64,000 bases of DNA from contig CM049313.1 in assembly GCA_026874595.1 (NCBI GenBank), forward strand, positions 33,817,159-33,881,158, given 5' to 3'. Positions 12,001 to 27,000 of this stretch are shown one piece after another. This stretch comes from Sipunculus nudus (Eukaryota; Annelida; Sipuncula; Golfingiida; Sipunculidae). How positions within the stretch are numbered: position 1 is the first letter of the stretch; each line of letters begins with the position of its first letter. The translations under genes were made by a program, and so were the position numbers. The notes beneath the pieces were generated by a model. The model was given only the letters and a program-made list of their open reading frames with translations, did no database searches and had not been told where the DNA came from.

Positions 12001-15000
12001 AGGTGTTCACCTTTTCAACTGATTGATACAAAATGAATAATGCCTTTCAGTGTTCGTGTTTGCCTGTCTGACACAGGCAGATATGCACTATTACAACCCC
12101 TGTTAAGCCTTTGTCTCCATGAAATCAACATTCCAGCTCGAGTTTCATCTATCCCTTCTTCAGCTGGCTATACAAAAACTATTTCTACTTTGTTTGCTTC
12201 ATTTTATGTTTTTACTATTTAACCATACACTTACTTTTTTGGGAAACTGGTCTGGAACTTCTTATCTAACTTGATATTATTTTAACATACATTAAAACAC
12301 ACAGAAACTTTCTGGTGAGAAATCTTTGCATACACACCTAAAGAATGTGTGGTGTTCCACGCAGCATTTCCACAAATGTTTACAGGCTTGCTTTGTGGTG
12401 GTCTCAAATGAGTGAGTGGTGTCTTCATTCTGCAACAGGCAATATTTTTTTAATTAATTTTTTTCACAAATTTCTCTGCCAAATAATTTAAGAGTTAAGT
12501 TACAATGAATTCTTTAACATATTTCAGACATATATTCATTAATAGTCTCTGATATATCAATAACCAAAATAAGTTTTTGTATTGAAATATGCAGTTACTG
12601 CTGTTACTAAAGATAACAATTTAGATTATTTACAGTGTAGTAATAAGGGGATATATTGGACCTATACATAGTAAAATAAAGATATTAGTTCATAGAAAGA
12701 CCTGTTGTTTAAATTTAAATTTAAACCAATTTACAAATAAAATGATACAATGTACAGCTTTTTTGTCATGTTACACAGTTCACAGAGAACAAACCTAACA
12801 CAATACATGATTTTAATTTCAAGATTTCAGATTCACATGACAAAAGTCAACTTGGATATACTGTAACTTCAACTCATATTTTTTTGTAGCAATGACTGGT
12901 CTTGCCAAAAGTGCCATCTTGAGGAATTCTTGGTTATTCTTTTTTTATATTTATCGGGTGAAGCAGACTCACATTTTTGTCTCTGGCTTTTATCAAGAAG
13001 ACTCGGCCCTTGTGCGAGACCTTACTTACTCTTGGCCTGAAAATACAATATTTCAATTAACACCTACTCTCAGATAACAATATGTTAATTAACATATCCT
13101 CCTGGAAAACAATTATACATATTCCTGGTAAAGCTCTTCTATTTTATGATTTACTGGTATTTAAAACTGAAATACAATTAACATTTTCCAAGATTTCCAA
13201 TTTCATTCAATAATTTTGAAATTTCAGACTTCAGTATTGCAGCTACAAGTTTTTTTCGCACGTTATATTTTTATACTATATGAAATATGAATAAACAATA
13301 GACATCACTTTCAAGTATTTTTTAGTAAAGTTATATGACTTTCTGAAAAAATTAAAAGTATTTATCTGATAAAAAATATTTATACTTCATATTATAAGAG
13401 CAGTTTTTCAACTAGATGTGTCAGAAAGACACGAATGCCCCCGCCCGGAGCAAATTAGAAATATTTGTTAAATTTTTTTTAAGTTCAAGAGCTGATATGA
13501 TATTTTTATTCTGTCTGAAATATTAACATCTGAGACACCGTAAAGAAAGGGGATATTTTTTGTCAAGTAATTGTTAGGAAGTCAAAAATAACATGTAAAA
13601 CTTACCAGAAATAATTGCCCATTTTATTTTTTTTCTTGTAAACTACTATTCCTGTGGGTGTAAGCCCTAAGAAATATTCCACATTGCCATCTCCCTGAAA
13701 CATAAATAACAATCTTGAAATGTCATATATCCAGATATAGCCATCACTCCTTGTTCACTCATGGGAAATAACATACTTTGATTACTGATACTAAAATACA
13801 ATGAGAAAATATGTATAATTCTTGCAAAAGCTGACATCGAGAGGTGTTGCAAAAAAATTAAATTTTAGTCAGAGTTGGCTTTTAATTTCAAAATCAAAAG
13901 GTTTTCCAAGTGCATAGTAGACCCTATAAAGTATCTCTTATAGAAGACCCTATAAAGTATATATAATTTTAAACCTGACACAGAGCTCTTTCTATGGTAT
14001 ATGCAACCAGTAACAGCAAATCCCCTTTTTAATAGGGTACTAATGCCTAATATTAAATGAACCAATCCAAAAAACATTTTTTTTTTACCTGTATCATGTT
14101 TTTTTTCTCACTTAGAAATTATTTTTTTAATTTTCATTCAGTATAAATTAGATTTCATTTTTAGACATGAAAGGTAGAGAAAAACAACAAACTTCAATAC
14201 AGACACATGTACTGAAAATTTATTCTTATGAATGTAACATGTCGTACATCTAGCTGCATTCAGCGATAGAAAGAGAAACAAGGCTTACATCTGATATATA
14301 TAACATCATGTATATTTTTTTATCAACTCATTAATTAAGAAGGCATCTATCTGGCTTTAGCATTAAAACTTGATTGAATGTATATAATTTAATTACTTTG
14401 ACAGCACACAAACCATAGGAAAACAGACTGAAAGAACAAACCATATACTAAAATATAAATCACGCAGACAAACATGAATGCAAATTCCATTTACCAAATT
14501 GCAATCTTTCAACATTTTTTTTTACCTGAGCTTTTGTATTTCAACCACTATTAAACTCAGTATTATTCAATGCCCTGGGCAACTGGTGCTTAATGCTTTT
14601 AAACTATCCCTACATATTCATCCAGTCATTCCGCTTTAATATAATCTGATAAAAGCTTCAGACTCATTCACATTAACTGTATTAGCTATTTTTGGTCTCT
14701 ATACCCAGGTCCATCTAGGAGACTTTCCGACTAGATTGGGGACACCTGAGACGGACAAAGCATGGATAATGGGCTCCAAATTACCTGCCCCATCAGGCTA
14801 GCTGTTACCCGCCCTACATAAATGTAAATATTAGACAAGACATAAAATTAGGGTAAAGACAAATTATCAATATGTTTGAATGGGACAAACATTTTGGGAC
14901 TTTATCATACTGTTGGTTTTCCTTTTTCTATCCTAATACCAACAGAAAAACAAAGGCAAACCTTAAACATATTTGTTTAAAGATATCTCATTTTTAAGAA

Positions 15001-18000
15001 AATCTTCTTTACACATTTTTAAGGTACTGGTATAGGGGCATCATTACATACCACATAATGTGAATGTTTACATACCACATAATGTGAATATTGACAAACC
15101 ACATAATGTGAATGTTGACAAACCACATAATGTGAATGTTTACATACCACATAATGTGAACATTGACAAACCACATAATGTGAACGTTGACAAACCACAT
15201 AATGTGAATGTTGACAAACCACATAATGTGAACGTTTAAATACCACATAATGTGAACATTGACAAACCACATAATGTGAATGTTGACAAACCACATAATG
15301 TGAACTTTGACAAACCACATAATGTGAACGTTAACATACCAGGACTGGATGGAGGTCAACTCCATATAAATCCAGCCATTTGGCCTTGTCTAAGTACCGG
15401 TACTCTGCTGATGATGGTGTATGACCCCTGTGGGAATGAAAATTCAAATAAATATTCTGCATAAACGGGACTGGAAAATCAAAACAGTGCATACTCTGTG
15501 GAAATGGAGGAAAATGTGAATATCATAATGTAGGAAATCACAAGTTCATCACCTGTGGGTGGCAGTACTGTCATTTCTTTCTTTTAAATCAACATTTCAA
15601 CAGAATGAGATGGACTATACAGTTTATTTTAACATAAACACAGCCAGACAATTATAGTAACCACATGAAACTATTCTTGATGATACACCATTCACCTGCT
15701 GGCCAATATACCAGTACATGTATTTCATTTTTATCATCATTTGTCAGACTGTTAGTACTTAACATGAAGAAATCTATGAGGTATACTCTATTTTATCATG
15801 TTTTATAAATTTCTATTGGATTTAAAAGTTACCAATTTGCTCAATCTTGAGTTTAAAGAATGCAACTAAACATAAAATACATGTAAAGATGATCAAATAT
15901 ATTTTTATGAAAAATATCCCTTATTTAACTGAATCTGAAACTTGTAAAGGTTGCTCATAAAGATATGTCAAAAGGTTTTATCCCTTGGTTATGAATGACA
16001 AATAAGGATTAAACAGTGGTTTATTGGTGATTCATAACCAAAGGACACAATTTTTTTAACATACCAATTTTGAAATAAAGAAAACTGGGGCAATTTTGAA
16101 AAGAAAATAAGTCTACAGGCAAATAAATCAAGCTATTCAATCATATACCTTCAAAAGCATAAAATGTATCATACATTTTCATACATACTGTCTTAATCTA
16201 ACACATTCTGCTATTTACACAAAAGTTTTATGGAATTACATATTCCAATACTTACACCAGTTTTTTATGAATATGCATGATTTTGTTCTCCAGTTCCTCT
16301 GTTTGATTAGGGACGAACCTGAGCTCAGACACATAGCCATACAGATGTCTCTTAGGGTCATAATCACCTAATTCAGCTGAAAGCAGAAAACAAGAAATAC
16401 TACGATACAAAGGGAATCCCTAAAGAATTTTAATTACCATCATGTGTGTTACTGGATATTTATTATAACTTCCGTCAAGACAAAAGGAATTTGGTTTTGT
16501 TACATTAATTAAATTGACACAATGATAACAATGATTCCCAAGAAATTTGTAAAATTTTCAAGGGAATTTCTTGCAATAGAGCTTCATCTTTTCCTGCATT
16601 TTCTGATTATTTCTGGCGCCTCTGTAGTGTAGTCTGGCTGTCTAGCTTTAATTTTAATCAACCAACCAGACTAATCATATCAATCAGGTACTTACACTGT
16701 AAAGCAAATGCTGATAACTCTGCAGCAATGTCAAAGGACACTGGAAGACGTCCCTGGAGGATGTCTCTCTTGATCTGGAGGAAGAACTGGTACCTAAGGA
16801 AAGATATATTATTTCAAAAGCATCATTTTATTTCACAGAACTTACTTTATTAATCACATATTTACTAAAAATACACTTTATTAATATCTTACACTTAATT
16901 CACAGAAATTTTTTTGTGCTGTTTATCATCATGCCCAGTAACCAGAGACTTTAAATATTATGCTTTATTTACTAGAATTCAGGCATTATTAATTAAGTTT
17001 TGCAAGAGACCATATGTATAGAACAGTCCATGTCTTCATTATACAAGAAAAGAAGACAAGGGGCAAGGGCTAAAAAAAACAACACCAACCATGCCCTGCA
17101 TTTCATCTGATATTTCTCAGGAATAATTCTGATGGTATGTTTTTTTTTATTCATTAACAATGGTATTCTTTTTTTTATTCTTTGAATCTTTTATTCACTG
17201 GCTGATAACTAAATAGGCACCGAAATACATTTTGAGCACCACTTTAGTAGGTATAGTACAACTTTGGCTTTACTGGTCCTGGAGCAAACATTACACTGTT
17301 CATGTCAAGTCATGGCAGCAATATAAATAATTACTATACTCATAAAGAGAAATGTTATTTAACCCTTTACTGTTTGTATTTGGTTGTCACAAAACACCCC
17401 CCTTACTGTTCAGATTAATTTTAGGTTTCTCACACTTTGAATTTTGACACACTGTACATTAATGTTATGACTGGTAACTTTATCAGTTTTTGGTGTATCC
17501 TTATAAAAATTTCAACACATTTTACAGAGATACCAAGCAAGAGGTTAATGACTTAATCAATCCTAAATTTCACATATTTCTATTAAAAGAGCCAGGTAAA
17601 TCAGGTAAATTCAGGTGAGTATAGTGTCTTTGTTGTTTTAGCATATTTGTACATTAATGTCTGCAGTATATCCCAGTGAAGACATTGTAGAATTTAGGAC
17701 CAATAAGGGAATTATCATCCGCCGGTACCAGGTGTATTGTCATGGAAGATCTAGGTGAAATAGGTTAATGAAATATGACTAAGATTAATAAAGTAATGTA
17801 AGTGTGGAGTGCTGAAATAAATAAGACAAAACCATACATGATTTGTTCCAAGAAATTTATAAGAATAAAAATTGTATATTTAACATGAAATATGTTGATT
17901 TCAAATAAGGATCAAATTGCCACATCCTACCTGTTCAGTTATGGAAAACTAATTAAGACCAGGTAAATTCAAAGAATGGTGGAAAAAAAGACACATTCAC

Positions 18001-21000
18001 AGATTTACTCAATATGTATAAAACATGATGGAAAAACACCAAAAGTCAGACAGAATGATAAAATCTAACATTTCTACACATTTTTCCCCCTTTGCAATGT
18101 CTACTTGGACCGGGTACTCCCGGTAAAGCGTATATCACTTTTATGTTGCCCGTGACAGAACAAACAGGGAAATCCCAGTTGCATTGCATTATGGTTATCC
18201 AGTGTCAAAACAATGTCAGACGTCTTTTTTATCTTAAGACATAAGCAAATATTCTCGAATTTGAGTAACTTAAGTTTATTGAACATTATTTTATATTTAT
18301 TTTGTTCAAAACATGTACTGAAAGTTTTCAAAGCACGATGTCTATCGAGTGGCAAGTCTGACGGCCGCCATCTTAAAAATTGATGACATCGCTCGTCCTT
18401 CATAACAGGCACATAAACATAGAAAATGTCTTAAGGGGATGAGAAACATTCACATTTTAAGTCCAAAATGATAATAATTTAGATACATACCAATCTTTTG
18501 TGGAAGTTTGGTATGGTTTATTGTTATAACAACATGGCACTGTCAGCTTAAATGTCATGTTTATTGACATCCCAGGTATCAATTGCAACGCCATTCAACC
18601 AATCGGCTTTCCAACAGTCTAAATTAGAATTTTATGAATATTTATTAGGATTTCCCAGGTGAATGAATAAAAAAATTATCAACATTATGATAGGGGTGTC
18701 CTGGAACCATATAGAACCGAAATTTATTGTGTCCAACATTAATTTTACCTCCAAGAACGAGCTAAAACTGGGAGATCTTAGTGTCAAGTCTGAGGGTGTT
18801 TTGGTGCGTTATGAATAGATGAAGGGATGTCACGTGACGGGGCTTAAAGTGGGCTGTCAAATGTTAAAGAGTTAATATTGTTTGTTATAAAATGAACTAA
18901 TATTCAAGCTACTAGTGCCACCTACCTTGTTAGTTCCTCCTTCAGTTTACATGGATCTGCTACATAATACTTCACACCAAAGTACAATGTGGTTGGTGAG
19001 ACTGAAACAATGACAAAGTAACAATTAATTTCATTGTTATAACTATTATGCCAATATGCATAAAGGCTATTGGATATGTCTTTGAATATCTATAGATTTT
19101 AGCAGTGCATTTTGCAAATATTTTGAATGAAGTGTCATTTTGTAATAAATATGTCGTTTTTTTTTATAATACAGATTCAACAAAATATCAAATAGCAAAT
19201 AAACATAAAACTACTTTGCTTCTTATGTTGAAGTCTTATTAAAACCCATGAATTATATAACATTACCAACATGCTAAAAATGTAAAATTTATAATCATTA
19301 TGGTATTTTTTACCCAAATAAAAGTAATAGATTTCACATTTTTTCAAGAATAATGAGAGAAAAATATAATAAGATATCACATGGAAGTAACTCTTTCAAT
19401 GCGCTAATAATGATTAAATAATGAACACCACTTGGGGATTAACCTTTAACACAATGAGAAGTGAGAACCTCATGTTTACCTTTTTTAAGGTAATTAGTAC
19501 TTTATCTATAATTATACTTTACACAAATTTAAATTTAGCCACACATAGTAATTGCCATATTTATTGGTAAAATGTGCACAAAAGGATAAGGATTTTCTAC
19601 ATGGCTTATTGTCAGTCATGTTTGACGACACTGTGTCAATGGAGCTAGTTCAGGTATATCTGTGCACCCTGACAAGGTCGAGATGATATGAGTCAAAGAG
19701 CAGACACTTCACAGGTGGTTTACGTGAACAGATCCTTTTATCCCTGACATGAGATCTGGTTTATTTTAACAGTGATCTGGTACTTAAAAGGTCGTAAACA
19801 CAGCAGTGAGGCATGGCTGAACTGAAAGAGTGCTTGATCAGGAACTCCTTCGATACAAGGGGGCACGCATACACCAGCAAGGAGTCAAAACACTCAAAAC
19901 AGTGTAAAACATAAATATAAGTCTAGTAAGCACTCAGAAACTCTAAACTGTGCCAATGCAAGATTTTATCAATATCATCACTATAATTTAAGCAAGTTTG
20001 TCCTCATCTCAATATAAAGATTATTGTGTAGTACAAGACTGTTGCCCTAGATGTCAGAGTTATACACTCAGACAAAAAAAATCATGCTTTAGAATATGCA
20101 ATACAATTTGGACCACCTACATTATTTAATCAACTACCGGTATTCCTTACCAATAGACATATATCTTCATAAAATTTCTCTACATTTAATGATCTTTTTT
20201 AAGATAGCCCCATATCCCACATCCAGGTGTCATTGTCAGTACTGGGCCTTGTGCACACTGATGTAAAATCACACACACAAAACATTTTTTACATATTAGG
20301 GAACCTCCCTAAGATGGGCATCACTTTATTCTAAATGCCTGAGGTGCTCCTGTGATAAACAGATTCAGACATCCATAAATACTTTAATTGGAGCACCTCT
20401 CTATTATGATCATATTCTTGAAGTGTTCATAATTCAGAGATGGCACTGTACATCATAATACATGTATCTGTATTTGGCCTGAAGGCCTGTATATCATCTA
20501 AATTTGATTTACATTTATTCATAAAATTCCTGAGATAACCTGTGCATAGATAAACTAAAATACAAACATGTAGACAAATAAACTTGTTACATGGGCAGAA
20601 GGAATTAAAATGCAGACCTACTGCTGGAGTTATGAAAATTCCTTTTATTTATAGAGAGCTAGGAGGTGACTCCAGCACAGGAATCATCTTGTTTGTAAAT
20701 GCCTGCTATTGTTTACATCTGACCTATAAGACCTTAACTTACACCTTCACTAGCACACAAGCCCTGTTGGGCCGTGCGAATTATTAGTAACTCACATGTC
20801 AGCTGAGCTCCGATGGTCTTTTTCTCATCTAGCCAGTGCTGCAAACAATCAGATTATAGAAAAACATGATCCACAGACCAGCTCATGTTACATACTAATA
20901 AATACCATGCGTCCACGTCAGCTTTTTCCTTCACTCTGGGAGGTGATGTAATCAAACGTGCATGTATAAATAATACCATTAAATGCATCTCTGACTGTGG

Positions 21001-24000
21001 CCTTTTACTCTGTGGTTTTCTTTACAACATACTTTTCCTTCAAGGCCTGTGTTTCTTTACAACTTGCATAACATGCTGATACTGTTCTGGCAGACAGTAT
21101 AATTCAATTTGTTAAATTAATATTACCTTACAAAGGATATTAAAGGAACTTAAAAGACAGAGGTTTTATGATGAATTTAAAGAAGAAACAGTGGGGACAA
21201 ATACTTATTTGAGGTCCAAATAATAAAGCTGCCTCACAACTGAACTTAAGATCCTTTATTTAACTATATGTGCATTATTGGTATGACATCTTTGTGATTC
21301 CAATGTCATATTTAGAATAACAGAAATGCAGAGGGGCTCATATTGAACAACATTATCAACAAACATTAATCTATAACTTTCTAAACCATAATGAAGCAAA
21401 CAGGGCAATTCAATCATAACATGCAAAAGTTAAGATCCTAATGTCTAAATTTTTCTCCAATCAATACACGATATTTAATTAGAGCAGGTCAAATTATAAA
21501 CACACTTGCATTGCATCCTCAATTATTATAGTTTCCTTAAAGATTTAATATCTTCATTATTAAACATGGGGAGATTTACATCATATACAACAACAGGTCA
21601 GTTCATTTTATATCTTAATGACAGTCACTAAGCTGCTTGTTCTTTTGTGGGAAAACTCTCTATATATTTACATTAACAAACTCAGTTCGATTTTACATTA
21701 ACATACTCACAGTTTGGTTTGTTTGGTCCAAGTACCTCAGGCCAAAATAATCCTTCTCGATGAGATTTAAATGTCCATAAGCTCGATCCAGCAACTCAAG
21801 ACCTCTCCTGTTGGTCTGTTATATAAACCAAAATTGTTATGTTAAATATGTTTCTTCTTATTTCATACATTAACTTTTCTATCATGGCTTCAACATAACT
21901 TATATAGTGAATTTAAAGAATATTGATATGGGACAGTCTCTTTAAAAAATTATTAAATAATGGGCAGGGTTCAGGCCAGGTACTTGAAAAGGAAGTTCTG
22001 GGAAAAAAAGGAAGTTTCTGAGAAGAAAAGGAAGTTAGGGAAGGAACTCTGACTTTTTGTCCACAGGTTCCCACAAACTTTTATTAATAATATATAACAT
22101 AATATATAAGCATATATAAGAGAACAACAGAATAATATATCACAATTGTTCAATATGCACACAATGTTATTCATTATTTACACACTCAGACAGAACACAC
22201 TGAATTCAATAGTCCAACACATGGCTTCTAGGCAGCATCCTGTATGCAGACACAAGCTTGCTTGTATGCTCAACACTGAGTCTGTTTTGAAGTTTCGACT
22301 GAACCATATCCATGGTTGAGGCAACCCATTTTATGGATGCGGAGGATGCACATGCTGTGTGGAGGTTCACTACTAACTCAGCAAACCCTGCAGGTAGAGT
22401 AGGGCTCACATTCCTTTATTTCCATCCACCAGGTAACAGCAGGCAAAGATTTTGCTGAGAAGTAGAAAGCTGGATATGGTGCAGACTTTGTCTTAAAGCT
22501 TTATGGCAGCTGCAATGTACTCAGGGTTATGCTTTGCCAACAAGTCTGTAACTTGCTGCTGCTGTCCAGTGGTGAGTTTTTTTTAGTTTTTTTTTTTGGT
22601 GGAGGCAACCGCCTCAATTTTTTTATGCTTGCTTAACTATTTCTATGTACATCTGCAGAGTTTTATCCAGTTTTGGACTACATGACAGGGGCTTATACCT
22701 GGTTATCCTGGTGTCAATCAGGCTCTGTTTAATGAGTGAAACTTGACTGTTGGGCACAGTCTCCCCATTAAGCCTGCAGAGAGCTCACCCTGGGAGGGGC
22801 CCGACCATAAAAAAATCTAACTGGCTCTGCTGAGATTCAAACTAACTTTCTGCTTTTGAGTCCTGCACTCTTCCCCTGAGCCAAAGAGGCAGGTAATCCA
22901 GTGGCCAGATGCTGACCTTGATAAGTTGGATGGAGTAGGTGAGTAGGGCAGCAGGCAGAAGACATGGCTGGACTGCCAATTACTCAACTAAAGACCAACT
23001 CAACTGTACAAGCCAAACTCCACCCCTGAAGGGTATGTACTGAAGTTGAGTTCATCCCAATTACTCAACTAAAGATCAGCTCAACTGTACAAGCCCAGTG
23101 GACTTGTGTGAGTGGACTCAAGTTGAGTTCATCATAACTAGTCTAGTCAGTTGAAGACTACACCATCCAGCCCCATCATAAAATAACACACCAGTCACAT
23201 CCACATGGTTTGTTTACATGTCCTTTATTTATCAAAGGGTGTGAAACAACAATCTCTCTGACTTGCACTGATATGAAAAGCCAAAATGTCATTAGAACAA
23301 CGTGAATAACAGATATGTTGTAACGCTATTTCTTCCCTGGGAAGAAATGGTCTTCCCTCCCAGGAAGAAAGTATTTCATCCCTTCCATTCCTTCTGGGAA
23401 GATTGTGCCAACCCTGATTCCAGGTACATGTATGATACTTAAATGGACATGCTGAATTACATATATGAAACCTATGCCACTAAGTCCCAAACCTGGATCT
23501 GTACCTGGTCATCCCACAAGTACCTGAACCTTGGTACTGTCATTTTTACTTGGCCACACTCCTTGATGTCAGATATCACTTTCCATTGTGTTGAACATTG
23601 TCAAAATATCTACACGTGGCAGCTGAAGATACTGTTACAAAATATGACTTTGTATTGTGATGTATAAGGGAATCAGTGTGTCATTAGAGCCCCATTAAAA
23701 AGTAACATACATGGGTCTGTGTACTATATGAGCTCTGAGTCAAAATTAACAGACATGATGCTTTGTGAGCTTTTAAAGGAAAATCAGACCCTGCTGACAC
23801 CAGAAATTATGACAGGGAGCTGGTTCATTCAGTCTAGACATTGCAAGAGGTCTATCTACTTGTGACAGTGGTTGAGACAGGTACAGTGGTTAAAGTGGAT
23901 GCAGGTGCAAAACCTTAAATAATTAATCTTTTCCAGAGCAGCAAGAGAAGAATATTTGCTTGGTGAATTGGCAGCGGTGAACCGTGTACATGGTGGCTGA

Positions 24001-27000
24001 AACCTGAAGTCTGTAGAACAGCAGACATTAAATCGCTGGTTGTGTGCCCATAGGTTTCCTCTTTGTAGTCAATGGCAACAAGCACCAGAGCAAGATGCCC
24101 AGGTATTACAGATTGATATTACAGATAGAAAATAAGACCAGACCAGGCATGCAGATTTTGTGTAAATGATTCTACAGGTTATACATAAATGTAAACTGGT
24201 GTGAGTGATTCTCTGTTCCCTTAATTCTCTACCTTCAAGAAATAAAGTTGCTGCTTGGAGTTAAATAAAAAAAAGGTGAAAAAAAAAATCTGACACAGAG
24301 CCTGAGGGGTTTGACCCTGGGAAATGTTCAGGGTACAATTTAGACTAGAAAAGTTTACATGCTCCAGGTGCACCCTTGAAACAAAACCTACGTGCACCTA
24401 AAGACTTCAACATGCACCTTGTAATACTAGTGACCAAATCTGCTTGTTAAGGAGTCTATGTTGCTCAAAGAATTGAAATGCTAATTTATGATTGTGATGT
24501 TTATAAAGAGTAAAAAAATAAGATACTGCACCAACATTTTTTTCATTGGTTTTTAATAATGCACAGAGTTCATCCTCGGTACAATTTCTACCCCCACAAA
24601 AGAAAATTAACATGCAAACATGCACTTGTACATCCTCTTTTTTGCACTGAATGTTTATATCAGTGATCATGGTCACATTTTGTCCTGATATGATCCGAAT
24701 ATCAGCCAATATTTTTTTTTAAAATAAATTTACATGAATTGCAACATTTACAGTTAAATAAAAATCAAATATTTATTCCTGCACAAAGTGAGGGTAATTG
24801 TCTTCAGTCGATTCTGTGTGTATGTGTCTGGAAGAATGGTATCACAGGTGTTTTTTAAATTTATCATATATGTTGGTATTGTGAAATTCTCCAAGAAGTT
24901 AAATTTGGTGTAAATTAAAGCACAGATAATGGGTTTTAAGGGTTATATAGCACATTTGTTTCCACACAGACGTAGCATGTGATTGTGACGATTATCATGA
25001 TATGGCCATCTTTGGAATGTGATAGGATTAACACAGGTTTTGTAATTAAAATTCCAGGGAACCAACTTGAACACTATCTCAGGCGTTGGGTTTGCATCCC
25101 CATATCTGATGCTATTTTTTAATTATTCTTTGTTTTATTATTTCCTAAAAATGGGTTACGCAAAAATCCTGGTTTGTGTAAATCTTGTAAATTTCTAATT
25201 TCTGCATGCTTGCTAGACACCCTGATTATTTCCAGTGGTCTTTTAGGGAATTATCCCTTATTCAAAAACTTTTTTTTAAAATATTTTTTTGGTGGAGGTA
25301 ACCACCTCCATTTTTAGTGCTGACTTATCTAATTCTTAACCTAAGTATGTACATCTGTAGAGTTTCCATATCAGTTTGGGACTACTTGACAGGGCTGTAG
25401 CACTTGCTATCTATCATTTTTATTTTATATCATGGTATCACCCAGGCCCGGTGTTTACCGCACCTGCGGGTCCTGAGCGTGTAATCATTCCCATTGCTGG
25501 GTCATAACACCGAGGAACCCCCAAAGATGCCCTCGTATGTGAGTGATACATGGCTGTGGGGCACAGCCTTCCCATTAAGCCTGCAGCTGTAGGGCTCAAC
25601 CAGGGTGGGGGCCGACTGTGTAAAACCTCATTGCCTCGACTGAGATTCAAACCCACTATCTCCTGGCTTTGAGACTGCGCTCTATCCCTGAGCCAAGAAG
25701 CCGGTTCAGGTTGGAAAATTAGTGGTTCATCTTTTGGCTTGCCAAAGTAAAATTTTATGTCACATTTTGCATTGTCTCTTAAAAAAAACAAAGTCTGTAA
25801 AATATTAGTAAACATTTAATATTAAACATTATTAAAATATCTGATTTTCGAAGTACTCAAAACACAGAAAAATATGCTTTACTTACAGCTGTTTTGAAAG
25901 GAGGTTTATGAATACAAAGGATGTACCTGGATTTTAAGTAAGTTTGTAGGTCAAATGGTTACGATTTGTACCCTGTCAATGGCTGGATGGCCAGCCAGAC
26001 AAAGGGTGACCACATAAGCTCAGATGACCAATGGTCAGCTGTGCTGAAAATAGGATGTTCTTGCTAAAAAAAAAGGTCTTGAACAATCCCGGGGGGGGGG
26101 GGGGGAGGGGGGGGGCAAGTAAATCTGATCCAAATATCCAGTGGAGATTTTTACCAAATCTGAGAAAATCTATAAACAAATGATCACAAAGTCATAAGCT
26201 GACAGAGTAACTTTATACATGCCCTACAAAAGGCAAAGAAGAATACCGGTAAAGCTCTCTTATGAATGGCTGCTGAGGAACTGAGTAATTTAACCAATTA
26301 TCATGAAGGAATAATTAGTAAATTGCACACCTGTGAACACAAAACAAATCTCTAATAATCCTAGAGGGATAAGCTGAAGAAATAACCAACCAGCAATTAA
26401 ATGAAGTGATTTTGAGTACAAGCTTCCTTTGTCATTACACTGAACCAGATGTTTATCAGTGATGGGAGTCCGGTACTTTTTCATAATCAATTATCACTGT
26501 GAGTGTGAGAAAACTGATTGATGATCAGTTGATAATCGGTGACAGCTAAATATTCAATTATCTGTGAAATCTTTTGAAGCAATTTGACACTGAACAATCA
26601 ATATTTTGCTTACAAAACCCAACAAGTCTAAAACTCTCTGCTGATTTTTCAGCTCATTCTAAAATTAACTGCTCAGAGTTTTTGGTGAATGACCGAATGT
26701 CACAATAAATAATCAGACTGATTTTCATGGTCGACTGGTTCACCAGGACTGTTCTTGGTAATCAATTGTCTCATTGATTATTTATCTGAACTAAAACTTA
26801 TTTAGTTAAAATCACCAGTTGGGAAACGGTCTTAAGCCCAAGTTAACTTGTATTTGCAACTGTTAAATAACTGATTATTGGGACAGTAATTTCTTTTTAA
26901 GCAAGTCCTCTCAGACCCAAGCAACCCTATGACTGTGCATTTGTGACTTGATAGTCCAACAAAAAAAAGTAATATCCAAATTTATGTCAGATAGCAGGGC

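Noticed and set aside
15045-15338. CRISPR-like look of evenly spaced repeats
   Set aside because: The units are contiguous with no unique spacers, and the genome is animal.
15009-15365. Long minus-strand frames with 8-residue repeats (HIMWFVN-like)
   Set aside because: They exist only because the minisatellite period is 24, a multiple of three. Two frames are open at once and the array is intronic.
18101-18412. 103-codon minus-strand frame
   Set aside because: No recognisable domain, no splice context, within an EPB41L4A intron. Could be chance.
24407-24709. 100-codon minus-strand frame
   Set aside because: The composition is not clearly protein-like and no family is recognised; it lies in intron 1.
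25438-25815. 125-codon minus-strand frame
   Set aside because: It overlaps the tRNA-derived SINE, so the open frame is a by-product.
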